62,656 nt of DNA from Candidatus Neomicrothrix sp. UBA2983 (GTDB lineage Bacteria; Actinomycetota; Acidimicrobiia; Acidimicrobiales; MedAcidi-G1): NCBI GenBank assembly GCA_002346745.1, contig DEAL01000026.1:1-62656 (forward strand), given 5' to 3'. Made by a program: the position numbers and the translations under genes. Shown piece after piece: positions 23,710-31,128 of this stretch. Each line of letters begins with the position of its first letter. Within the stretch, counting starts at the first letter, position 1. The notes under the pieces were generated by a model, which was not told where the DNA came from, made no database searches, and saw only the letters and a program-made list of their open reading frames with translations.

Positions 23710-23732
23710 GGTGCCTGTCACTCGCAGGCACC
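23710..23732. promoter_or_regulatory. Inverted repeat GGTGCCTG-7 nt-CAGGCACC
   Basis: A perfect 8-bp inverted repeat with a 7-nt centre lies in the divergent region, 20 bp upstream of the TACGAT -10 candidate. It is too far from any gene end to be a terminator, so an operator for a second regulator is possible. Confidence 0.4.
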
Positions 23733-23751
23733 GCGACCAACGTCGGTCCGA

Positions 23752-23757
23752 TACGAT
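23752..23757 (+). promoter_or_regulatory. -10-like TACGAT of the b6c-nuo supercluster
   Basis: TACGAT would start transcription near 23764. No clear -35 is visible. The Rex-like site begins about 10 nt downstream of the predicted start, a classic repressor position. Confidence 0.4.
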
Positions 23758-23772
23758 GGTGCCCGCAGGGCT

Positions 23773-23788
23773 TGTGCAACTTTTCACG
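23773..23788 (+). promoter_or_regulatory. Rex-operator-like site upstream of b6c-nuo supercluster
   Basis: TGTGCAACTTTTCACG has the ROP layout TGTGAA-4 nt-TTCACA with two arm differences (A to C in the left arm, A to G at the last position; the last change also occurs in the rex operator). rex lies in the same window, and Streptomyces Rex controls nuo and cyd operons, so this is a credible second target. Confidence 0.6.
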
Positions 23789-23853
23789 AAGTCGCCGACC
23801 GGACCCTGAGAACCCGCCCGCCACCCCACCACGACGAGGAGTCATCGAACGAC

Positions 23854-24309
23854 ATGGTCGCGTTCGTCGTATCCATCATCGCAACCGTCGTAATGGTCGG
23901 TGGGATCCGCTGGTACCAGGACCGCACCCCCCAGGACCACAGTTTCACATGGGGCGAGGCCATGGCCTTCGCCACCTACGTCTTCTTCCTGTTCTTCTGG
24001 ATCTACGGCGTCGTCCCCCACCAGTGGCTGCAGTGGGCGGACAGCGAGCTGAACTGGCGACCCGACCGCTACCTCGTCGGCCCGACGCTGGGCTTCACCG
24101 GCGACCAGGGCATCGTCGAGTGGGCGCTGCCGTTCACGATGACGTACCAAGTCATCCGGGACCTCGTCGCCGTCGCCATCTACGGTGTCGCCCTCGGCGG
24201 CAACGTCGTCATGTGGATGCAGTGGCAGAATCGTGGCAAGGAGGACGAGGCCCCCGCCCCGACCTCCGAGTACGGACGCCCGCTCGTCAAGGAGGGCGTC
24301 GGCGCATGA
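23854..24309 (+). CDS. Membrane protein of the b6c operon, unknown function
   Basis: 151 aa with three likely membrane helices (about residues 2-18, 37-53 and 98-118). Between the second and third is a Trp/Tyr-rich external or quinone-side loop (PHQWLQWADSELNW, RPDRYLVGPT), and the tail is charged. I recognise no family and see no heme or iron-sulfur motif. As first gene of the operon, overlapping the ferredoxin start (ATGA), it is a candidate new subunit or a membrane anchor for the ferredoxin. The SD-like GAGGAG lies about 12 nt before the ATG, slightly farther than usual. Confidence 0.8.
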   Translation: MVAFVVSIIATVVMVGGIRWYQDRTPQDHSFTWGEAMAFATYVFFLFFWIYGVVPHQWLQWADSELNWRPDRYLVGPTLGFTGDQGIVEWALPFTMTYQVIRDLVAVAIYGVALGGNVVMWMQWQNRGKEDEAPAPTSEYGRPLVKEGVGA

Positions 24310-24722
24310 GCGTCACCGACGCCAACCCGGCGCACCCCACGTTCATCGACGACTACGTCCTCCAGGAGGTCGACGTCGAGTGGATGAGCAAGGCGGTCAA
24401 GCCGAAGCAGTTCATCCACATCGACCAGTCCGAGTGCATCATGTGCGAGGGCTGCGTCGACATCTGCCCGTGGAAGTGCATCCACATGGTGCGGCCCGAC
24501 GCCATCAGCGAGGCCGTCGGCACCGAGCAGCCCGGCACCGACCCCAGCGACCACGTGATCTTCACGATCGACGACGACGTGTGCACCCGCTGCGCACTCT
24601 GCGTCGATCGCTGCCCCACCGGCGTCATCATCCTCGGGAAGATGGTCGAGGCGCCGGCCGAGGGCGACGGCCACCAGCGGACCAACAGCCACGGCTACGG
24701 CTACGGCATGCGGCTGGCGTAG
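24306..24722 (+). CDS. Two-[4Fe-4S] ferredoxin-type protein
   Basis: 138 aa. CIMCEGCVDICPWKC (residues 44-58) and CTRCALCVDRCPTG (from residue 93) are two complete CxxCxxCxxxC cluster sites, separated by an Asp/Glu-rich insert of about 34 residues. Residues 1-40 form an N-terminal extension, and the C-terminal tail is His/Gly/Tyr-rich (HGYGYGM). No signal peptide is present, so it lies on the cytoplasmic side. Position between a membrane protein and cytochrome b6 suggests it docks on the cytochrome complex or passes electrons between it, complex I and soluble donors. Translation is coupled to the preceding gene. Confidence 0.88.
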   Translation: MSVTDANPAHPTFIDDYVLQEVDVEWMSKAVKPKQFIHIDQSECIMCEGCVDICPWKCIHMVRPDAISEAVGTEQPGTDPSDHVIFTIDDDVCTRCALCVDRCPTGVIILGKMVEAPAEGDGHQRTNSHGYGYGMRLA

Positions 24723-24771
24723 GCACGGACAACCGGACGAGACGAACGAACAGGTCGAGGGAGACACGACG

Positions 24772-25560
24772 GTGGCCGACGACAACGGCAAGAAGCCGGT
24801 GGGCCAGGCGCTCCAGGAGCGGATGAGCCAACTCGGAGACCAGGTCCAGGCTTCACAGGCCTGGTCCTCGATCTTCCGCCCGGGCTCGATCTTCAGGAAG
24901 GGCTACAGCGACAGCCCCCGGAACCGCTCCTACGTGATCATGAACAGCGTGCTGTACCACCTGCACCCCGTGAAGGTGAAGCGGCACGCCGTCAAGGTCA
25001 GCTACACCCTCTGCCTCGGCGGCCTGAGCTTCTTCCTCTTCATCCTGCTCACCGTCACTGGCATCTTCCTGATGTTCTTCTACCGGCCCACCGCCGCCCA
25101 GGCCTGGGACGACATCCAGACGCTCCATACCGCCGTCGGCTTCGGCCTCATCGTGCGCAACATGCACCGGTGGGCGGCCCACCTCATGGTGCTGTCCGTG
25201 TTCCTGCACATGGCCCGCGTCTTCTACCACGGCGCCTACAAGCCGCCCCGGGAGTTCAACTGGGTGATCGGCGTCATGCTGCTCCAGCTCACCCTGCTGC
25301 TCTCGTTCACCGGCTACCTGCTGCCTTGGGACCAACTGGCGCTCTGGGCGGTGACGGTCGGTACGAACATGATGGGCTTCACGCCCGTTTTCGGCGACCA
25401 GGTCCGCTTCGTCCTGCTGGGCGGCGTCGAGATCGGCACCGACACGCTGCTGCGCTGGTACGTCCTCCACGTCCTGATGCTTCCGTTCGTCGCCGTCATC
25501 TTCATGGCGATCCACTTCTGGCGGGTCCGCAAGGACGGCGGCATCTCCGGACCGCTGTAG
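24772..25560 (+). CDS. Cytochrome b6-type subunit (cytochrome b N-terminal half)
   Basis: 262 aa with four core helices, carrying hemes bL and bH of a quinol:cytochrome c oxidoreductase. The likely ligands are His132 (NMHRW) and His146 (FLHMARVFYHGAY) in one helix pair, and two His 15 apart in YVLHVLMLPFVAVIFMAIHFW. The 14/15 spacing and the end VRKDGGISGPL are the b6 type. Cys81 in YTLCLGG aligns with Cys35 of b6 (FYCLGG), the covalent heme ci site. A cytoplasmic N-terminal extension of about 65 residues is unusual. GTG start; the partner is the next gene. Ordinary actinobacteria use a single unsplit QcrB. Confidence 0.92.
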   Translation: MADDNGKKPVGQALQERMSQLGDQVQASQAWSSIFRPGSIFRKGYSDSPRNRSYVIMNSVLYHLHPVKVKRHAVKVSYTLCLGGLSFFLFILLTVTGIFLMFFYRPTAAQAWDDIQTLHTAVGFGLIVRNMHRWAAHLMVLSVFLHMARVFYHGAYKPPREFNWVIGVMLLQLTLLLSFTGYLLPWDQLALWAVTVGTNMMGFTPVFGDQVRFVLLGGVEIGTDTLLRWYVLHVLMLPFVAVIFMAIHFWRVRKDGGISGPL

Positions 25561-25574
25561 GCCGAGGGAACACG

Positions 25575-26285
25575 ATGACCGAGATCCCCGAGCACCTCCG
25601 CAAGCGCGCCGAGGAGGCCCGCGCCAAGGCCGCCGCCGCCAAGGCCGGCGGCGACGCCCCGGCCGCCGAGTCCGCCGGCGACGGCGACAAGGTGCCGAGC
25701 GAACTGCTCGACCGCGGCAACCCGGCCAGTACCCCGCCCGAGGGCGCCCCGGTCGCCCCGTCCGGCCCCGCCCCCGGCTCGGGCCCGGACGGCAACACCC
25801 ACCGCCTCCTCACCGTCGTCAAGTCCGGCTCCATCCAGGACACCAAGGCCACCCCCGGCGACAAGGTGCACGTCTGGCCGCACCTGCTGGTCGCCGAGTT
25901 CCTCGCCGCCATCATCATCACGCTCTTCACGACCGTGTTCTCGATCTTCGTGAACGCCCCGCTGCTCGAGCTGGCCGACTTCAACAAGACGCCGAACCCC
26001 TCCAAGGCGCCGTGGTACTTCCTCGGCCTCCAGGAGCTGCTGACCATGTTCCACCCCATGGTCGCCGGCGTCACCATCCCCGGCATCGGCCTCTTCCTGC
26101 TGATGATGGCGCCCTACATCGACAAGAACCCGTCCAAGAAGCCCGAGGACCGCAAGTTCGCCGTGTCCCTTATGACCGTGCACCTCATGTTCTGGGCCGT
26201 GCTCGTCATGATCGGCTCCTTCTTCCGGGGCCCCGGCTTCAACTTCATCTTCCCGTGGAACAGCGGCCTGTTCTTCGAACTGTGA
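25575..26285 (+). CDS. Cytochrome b C-terminal half (subunit IV-like) with N-terminal extension
   Basis: 236 aa. The first ~95 residues are a charged, Ala/Pro/Gly-rich cytoplasmic extension; three helices follow (from about residue 105). The quinol-oxidation motif normally PEWY reads KAPWYFLGLQELL, with Pro in place of the proton-accepting Glu, a form I associate with some menaquinol enzymes. The extension begins MTEIPEHLRKRAEEARAK, matching the divergent cytochrome c. Together with the cytochrome b6 gene just upstream it forms the split cytochrome b. Confidence 0.9.
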   Translation: MTEIPEHLRKRAEEARAKAAAAKAGGDAPAAESAGDGDKVPSELLDRGNPASTPPEGAPVAPSGPAPGSGPDGNTHRLLTVVKSGSIQDTKATPGDKVHVWPHLLVAEFLAAIIITLFTTVFSIFVNAPLLELADFNKTPNPSKAPWYFLGLQELLTMFHPMVAGVTIPGIGLFLLMMAPYIDKNPSKKPEDRKFAVSLMTVHLMFWAVLVMIGSFFRGPGFNFIFPWNSGLFFEL

Positions 26286-26344
26286 TTCCCATGACCCGCA
26301 CCACACCCACCGCCCGCATCCTCGCGGGACACAGGAGCTGAGCC

Positions 26345-27220
26345 GTGGCCGTCGTCGTCGCCATCGTCGTCCTGGTCGTCCTGGCCGGCATCGTCCTGGT
26401 CGGGGCCTCCCGCCGCCGTGACCGCGGCGCCGCGGGGCTGTCCCGCGAGGCCCGCCGCCGCGACCGCGCCAACCCGGCCCTCGCCGGAACGGACGAGACC
26501 GCAGCCCCCACCGGTCGCGAGGTCGAGGCCGCCGCGGTCGCCGCCCGCACCGGTAGCGACGTGGCCGTCGTCGAGTCGGCGCCGCCCGAGCCGTTCGTGG
26601 CCCCTGACCCGGTCGCCCTCGGCGTCACCCGCCGGCAGTTCTTCAACCGCAGCCTCGTCGGGATGATGGGCTTCGGCCTGTCGGGCTTCGGCGCCGCCTG
26701 TTTGGCCTTCCTCTGGCCGCAGGGCGTCAGCGGCTTCGGCTCCAAGATCAAGGTCGGCAACCTGGTGGAGGTCCTCACCGACATCGAGTCCAACAACGGC
26801 TTCCTCTACAAGCCCGAGGGCCGCATGTGGATCACCGCCTACCCGAACGGCGCCGTCGAGAAGGCCCGTGCCGCCTACTCGCCCGCCGAGCTGGCCGGCA
26901 TGACGGCGGGCATCGACCAGGGCTTCGACGCCGGCATCGTGGCGCTGTACCAGAAGTGTCCGCACCTCGGCTGCCGGGTTCCCAACTGCGTGTCGTCGCA
27001 GTGGTTCGAGTGCCCCTGCCACGGCTCGCAGTACAACCAGGTCGGCGAGAAGCGGGGCGGCCCCGCCCCCCGCGGCATGGACCGCTTCGCGGTCTCAGTC
27101 GACGGCGGCGTGCTCGTCGTCGACACCGGCACCATCGTCCAGGGTCCGCCCATCGGCACCAACACCACCGGCCAGGAGGCCGAGGGTCCGAACTGCATCG
27201 GTCAGGCGGGCGGGCACTAG
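26345..27220 (+). CDS. Rieske [2Fe-2S] protein
   Basis: 291 aa with a GTG start. Cluster ligands lie in CPHLGC (residues 205-210) and CPCHGS (from residue 223): Cys205, His207, Cys223 and His226 bind iron, Cys210 and Cys225 form the disulfide. The N-terminus has one helix at about residues 2-20, a charged linker, then TRRQFFNRS (near residue 96) before a second hydrophobic helix, which looks like an internal Tat-type motif for late translocation of the cluster domain. It moves electrons from quinol to the c-type cytochromes. Confidence 0.94.
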   Translation: MAVVVAIVVLVVLAGIVLVGASRRRDRGAAGLSREARRRDRANPALAGTDETAAPTGREVEAAAVAARTGSDVAVVESAPPEPFVAPDPVALGVTRRQFFNRSLVGMMGFGLSGFGAACLAFLWPQGVSGFGSKIKVGNLVEVLTDIESNNGFLYKPEGRMWITAYPNGAVEKARAAYSPAELAGMTAGIDQGFDAGIVALYQKCPHLGCRVPNCVSSQWFECPCHGSQYNQVGEKRGGPAPRGMDRFAVSVDGGVLVVDTGTIVQGPPIGTNTTGQEAEGPNCIGQAGGH

Positions 27221-27250
27221 CCCCCCGGTAGGAGACGGACGAGAACCGCC

Positions 27251-28462
27251 ATGCCCCCGATGATCCTCGCAGCGAGCACCCAGCGCACGATCGGCTGGAT
27301 CCTGGCCATCGTTGTGATGGTCGGGTTCGTGGTGTACCTGCTCTTCAGCTTCCGGATCGGCAAGCGCGAGTTGGGCTCCGAGCTCGAGCTCGCCCACAAC
27401 CGCAAGCCCTACTTCGAGGACGACGACCTCGAGACCCAACGCCTCGACCGGGCACTGGGCTGGTCGCTGGTCACCCTCGCCGCCCTCTCGATCGTGCTGC
27501 CGCTCTACTGGCTCATGGAGCCGGCCCGCCAAGAGAACGCCGAGGTGGGCTGGGTCAACCGCTTCGAGAAGCGTGGCGCCAACAGCTTCGAGGAGGCCTG
27601 CTCGTCCTGCCACGGGCCCGGTGGCGTCGGCGGAGTCGCCGCCTACACGCTGGTCGACGCGAACGGCCAGTTCGTCGCCCAGGTCGAGTGGAAGGCGCCG
27701 GCCCTGACCACGGTGCTGACCCGCTTCGACGAGTCGGAGGTCGAGCACATCCTCAACTACGGCCGGCCCGGCACCCCGATGCCGGCCTGGGGCCTGCCGG
27801 GCGGTGGCCCGATGACCTCCCAGCAGGTCCACCAGCTGGTCGTCTACCTGCGTTCCATCCAGCTCGACCAGGAGGCGGCCACCGCAGAGGTCGAGGCCGG
27901 CATCGCCGTCGGCGCACGGGCGATCGTCACCGCCGACAACCCGGAGCTCACCGAGGCCGCCGACATCGACGCCGCCGTCGAGGCCTGGCTGGCGCAGGCC
28001 ACCGACCCGGACAGCGCCGACTACCTCGAGTACGGCCGCCTCGTCTTCGACAACCCGGCCGCCCAGGGCGCCAACTCGTGCGCCCGCTGCCACACGCCGG
28101 GCTTCTCGTTCGGCGCCAGCGACGAGGCCTCCACCGCCGAGCTGATCGCCACCTGGCCCAAGCTGGCCGAGTCGGGCATCCTCACCGGCTGGCAGCCCGC
28201 CCAGGGTCACGTCGGCCCGAGCCTCGAGGGCGTCGAGACCCACTTCCCGACGCCGGCCCGCCAGGAGGACTTCGTCCGCACCGGCTCCGAGGTGGGCGTG
28301 GGCTTCGGCAACGCCCGCATCGGCACCGGCATGATGCCCGGCTTCGGCGGACGGGTCGATGCCGACGTCATCGACTACGACACGGGCGGCGACGCCGTCT
28401 ACAGCCGAATCCTGACCACCGAGCAGATCGCGGCCGTCGTGGCCTACGAGAGGAGCCGGTGA
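27251..28462 (+). CDS. Membrane-bound diheme cytochrome c
   Basis: 403 aa. Two membrane helices (about residues 14-33 and 76-96) precede two cytochrome c domains with CSSCH at residues 117-121 and CARCH at 277-281. Possible Met ligands are in GTPMPAWG (near residue 176) and GTGMMPGFG (near residue 360). It probably takes the place of cytochrome c1/QcrC as electron acceptor from the Rieske protein. ATG 27251 is chosen after the SD TAGGAG; ATG 27260 is possible. The stop overlaps the next start (TGATG). Confidence 0.92.
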   Translation: MPPMILAASTQRTIGWILAIVVMVGFVVYLLFSFRIGKRELGSELELAHNRKPYFEDDDLETQRLDRALGWSLVTLAALSIVLPLYWLMEPARQENAEVGWVNRFEKRGANSFEEACSSCHGPGGVGGVAAYTLVDANGQFVAQVEWKAPALTTVLTRFDESEVEHILNYGRPGTPMPAWGLPGGGPMTSQQVHQLVVYLRSIQLDQEAATAEVEAGIAVGARAIVTADNPELTEAADIDAAVEAWLAQATDPDSADYLEYGRLVFDNPAAQGANSCARCHTPGFSFGASDEASTAELIATWPKLAESGILTGWQPAQGHVGPSLEGVETHFPTPARQEDFVRTGSEVGVGFGNARIGTGMMPGFGGRVDADVIDYDTGGDAVYSRILTTEQIAAVVAYERSR

Positions 28463-29484
28463 TGGCCACGATCTCCACCCTCGCCACCACCGTTGCCGGC
28501 ATCGCCTGGGACCCCCAGATCCGCGGCCTGCTGTCCGTGCTGGTCGGCGTCGTCGTGCTCTTCGGCTCGGTCTGGTACCTGGTCGCCAGCAACTCCGGCA
28601 TCCGCACCGGCACCCTGATCGCCTTCGCCGCCTTCTTCGGCTGGATGCTCACCATGGGCGCCACCTGGTGGATGTACGGCACCGGCTGGAAGGGCGCCAG
28701 CCCGACCTGGAACACCGTCGACATCAACGTCGGCGACCTCGGCGCCAGCGGCCTCCCGAAGGCCCGTGAGCTCCCCAACCCGGACCAGCTCAACACCGCG
28801 TACGAGCTGGTGCTGCTCTCAGGCGACAGCAAGGCGGTGGCCGAGTACGGCACGCTGCCGACCGCCGAGGAGAACCCCGACCTCAGCGCCGACCAGTTGG
28901 CCTACCTCCAGGCCGATCGCCAACTCCGCAACGAGAACGCGACCCGCTCCGAGCTGGCAGCCGTGGCCCCCGATGCGGTGGCCGCCGCCGGCTGGACCGA
29001 CCTCAACGGCTGGCGGCTGCTGCCCACCACCGAGGCCGGTGACGCCCAGGCCCAGGCCACGGCCGACATCCTGGCCCACCCCGACCTGGGGTTCGTCAGC
29101 CCCGCCGACTTCAAGCTGCTCGACGCCTACGCCACCGGCGGCAAGCCACGCCTGCAGGAGGATCCCAGCCGGATCGACCGCATCACGCGCTGGATCTCCA
29201 ACTCGGCGCGCATCGTGCACCCCACGCGCTACGCGGTGGTGCAACTCCAGCGGGTCCTCGACCAGCCGGCCATCCCCGGTGAGGCCCCGCCCCGACCGGT
29301 GGTCGACGACAACGAGCCGGTCATCTCGGTGGTCATGGTCCGCGATCTGGGTGCCGTCCGGCTGCGGCCGGCCCTGGTCACGATCGGCTCCCTCCTGATC
29401 TTCGTCGCCCTGTGCTACTGGATGCACGTCCGCGACAAGGAGCTCATGGCCAACCGCGAGGAGTTCGAGGCGGCAAGGGCCTGA
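28462..29484 (+). CDS. Membrane protein of the b6c operon, unknown function
   Basis: 340 aa. Two helices at the N-terminus (about residues 22-40 and 48-67), a hydrophilic middle of about 230 residues and one C-terminal helix (about residues 303-322) ending in a charged tail. No CxxCH, Rieske or nucleotide-binding motif is visible, and I do not recognise the family. Its start overlaps the diheme cytochrome stop, and nuoA follows 53 nt later, so it sits exactly at the junction of the b6c and complex I gene sets. It could be a supercomplex linker or assembly subunit (inference). Confidence 0.8.
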   Translation: MATISTLATTVAGIAWDPQIRGLLSVLVGVVVLFGSVWYLVASNSGIRTGTLIAFAAFFGWMLTMGATWWMYGTGWKGASPTWNTVDINVGDLGASGLPKARELPNPDQLNTAYELVLLSGDSKAVAEYGTLPTAEENPDLSADQLAYLQADRQLRNENATRSELAAVAPDAVAAAGWTDLNGWRLLPTTEAGDAQAQATADILAHPDLGFVSPADFKLLDAYATGGKPRLQEDPSRIDRITRWISNSARIVHPTRYAVVQLQRVLDQPAIPGEAPPRPVVDDNEPVISVVMVRDLGAVRLRPALVTIGSLLIFVALCYWMHVRDKELMANREEFEAARA

Positions 29485-29537
29485 GCCGGTGACCGTGGCT
29501 GGCACCGGCGCGAACAACAGAAGGGTGGTGCGCTGAG

Positions 29538-30020
29538 ATGTTGGGGCAGTACCTGCCCGTCGTGGCACTGCTCGTCCTCGCCGTAGTCTTCGCGGCCCTC
29601 AGCTTCGTGGCCTCCGGCCTGCTCGCCCCCCGACGCCCCCACGACAAGAAGCGCGCCCCCTACGAGTGCGGGATCATCCCGTCCCGAGAGACGCCCGAGC
29701 GCTTCCCGGTGCGGTTCTTCCTCGTCGCGATGATCTTCATCGTCTTCGACATCGAGATCATCTTCTTCTATCCGTGGGCGATCGCCCACCGGGAGATCGG
29801 GCTGTTCGGACTGGTCGCCGTGCTGATCTTCTCGCTGGCGGTGTTCGAGTCGTTCCTGTACCTCATCGGCAACGGCGCCCTCGAGTGGGGGCCGATCGCC
29901 GAGGTGCGTCGGTCGATGTCCCGCCGCTTCGGCGGCGAGGTGGTCCGGCCCGGCGTGCGCCAGGTTGGCCTCGAGGGTCGCGCCGACACGACCGACCCCG
30001 CAGCGGGGGAGGCCGCCTGA
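29538..30020 (+). CDS. nuoA: NADH-quinone oxidoreductase subunit A (complex I, copy 1)
   Basis: 160 aa, three helices. APYECGIIP (about residue 40) with the conserved Cys and FLVAMIFIVFDIEIIFFYPWA near residue 67 are NuoA hallmarks. A C-terminal extension of about 35 residues is longer than usual. The SD AGAAGGG precedes the ATG. First gene of the 14-gene nuo set; the short gap from the b6c operon suggests read-through. Confidence 0.95.
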   Translation: MLGQYLPVVALLVLAVVFAALSFVASGLLAPRRPHDKKRAPYECGIIPSRETPERFPVRFFLVAMIFIVFDIEIIFFYPWAIAHREIGLFGLVAVLIFSLAVFESFLYLIGNGALEWGPIAEVRRSMSRRFGGEVVRPGVRQVGLEGRADTTDPAAGEAA

Positions 30021-30601
30021 TGGCACGCGTCCCCGTCCTCGGCGACGTCTCCGGAGTCCTCGACGAGGGCCTCGAGGGGCTGGAGCACAACTTCGTCACC
30101 GCCCGCATCGAGGACCTCGTCAAGTGGTCCCGGGCCCGGAGCTGCTGGCCCGCCACCTTCGGCCTGGCCTGCTGCGCCATCGAGATGATGGCCACCGGCG
30201 CCGCCCACTACGACCTAGCCCGCTACGGCATGGAGGTCTTCCGGGCGTCGCCCCGCCAGGCCGACCTGATGATCGTGGCCGGTCGGGTCTCCCAGAAGAT
30301 GGCCCCGGTCCTGCGCCAGATCTACGACCAGATGATGGAACCCAAGTGGGTCATCTCGATGGGGGTCTGCGCCTCGTCGGGCGGCATGTTCAACAACTAC
30401 GCCATCGTGCAGGGCGTCGACCAGGTCGTGCCCGTCGACGTCTACGCCCCGGGCTGCCCCCCGGGCCCCGAGACGCTGATGCACGCCATCCTGACGCTGC
30501 ACGACAACATCCGCAGCGGCGAGCTGACCCGCCGCCGGGTCGCCACCGGCGGCGGCGCCGCCATCGACCTGGCCGAGCCGGCGCCGTCGGAGGCCCCGTG
30601 A
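30020..30601 (+). CDS. nuoB: NADH-quinone oxidoreductase subunit B (copy 1)
   Basis: 193 aa. NuoB carries cluster N2, the last electron carrier before quinone. The ligands lie in GLACCAIEMM (about residues 49-58), the MGVCASSGG stretch near residue 119 and YAPGCPPGPE near residue 150. The TGATG overlap couples it to nuoA. Peripheral arm, cytoplasmic side. Confidence 0.96.
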   Translation: MARVPVLGDVSGVLDEGLEGLEHNFVTARIEDLVKWSRARSCWPATFGLACCAIEMMATGAAHYDLARYGMEVFRASPRQADLMIVAGRVSQKMAPVLRQIYDQMMEPKWVISMGVCASSGGMFNNYAIVQGVDQVVPVDVYAPGCPPGPETLMHAILTLHDNIRSGELTRRRVATGGGAAIDLAEPAPSEAP

Positions 30602-31128
30602 GCGGCACCGAGGCCGTCGCGGAGGCCGGCGATGGGGCCGACATGGAGGCCGACGCACCCGCCGTCATCGCGGCGACCGGACCGTCCGGCCAGGACGTGC
30701 TCCACGTCGCCCGCGACGCCTACCTGGCCACCGTCGAGTCGCTACGCGACGAGGGCCACCTGGTCGCCACCGACGTCACCGTCGTCGACTACCTGACCCA
30801 TCCAGGGCGCACCGACCTACCCGAGGGCGTCGAACCGGAGCGCTTCGAGGTCGTCGTCGGCCTGTTCGACCATGCCCGCCGCTCCCGCGTCCGGCTGCGC
30901 GTCCAGGTCCCCGCCGACGATCCGGTCCTGCCGTCCCTCTTCGACCTGTATCCGGGCACCGAGGCCATGGAACGCGAGGCCTTCGACCTGTTCGGCGTCG
31001 CCTTCGACGGCCACCCCGACCCGAGCCGGATCCTGCTTCCCGAGGACTGGGTCGGCCACCCGTTGCGCAAGGACGAGGGCATCGGCGGCATCCCCGTCCA
31101 GTTCAAGGCCTCTCCGGACCGCCGATGA
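30598..31128 (+). CDS. nuoC: NADH-quinone oxidoreductase subunit C (copy 1)
   Basis: 176 aa, 30-kDa-subunit family. The signature region EREAFDLFGVAFDGHPDPSRILLPEDW (spread over about residues 124-150), then GHPLRKD, is complete. An acidic N-terminal tail of about 40 residues precedes the domain. GTG 30598 overlaps the nuoB stop. Unlike E. coli it is not fused to nuoD. Confidence 0.94.
   Translation: MSGTEAVAEAGDGADMEADAPAVIAATGPSGQDVLHVARDAYLATVESLRDEGHLVATDVTVVDYLTHPGRTDLPEGVEPERFEVVVGLFDHARRSRVRLRVQVPADDPVLPSLFDLYPGTEAMEREAFDLFGVAFDGHPDPSRILLPEDWVGHPLRKDEGIGGIPVQFKASPDRR

Larger units (their letters stand above)
23472..23853. promoter_or_regulatory. Divergent intergenic region between cytochrome c and b6c-nuo operons
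   Basis: 382 bp without a convincing gene. It holds a minus-strand -10 candidate TAGCCT (23558-23563), an 8-bp inverted repeat (23710-23732), a plus-strand -10 candidate TACGAT (23752-23757), a Rex-operator-like site (23773-23788), and a leader of about 90 nt ending in GAGGAG before the ATG at 23854. Confidence 0.6.

Noticed and set aside
25940..25960. GTGAAC inside subunit IV and another near 54441 as Rex sites
   Set aside because: They lie inside coding sequence and lack the second half-site at the right spacing.
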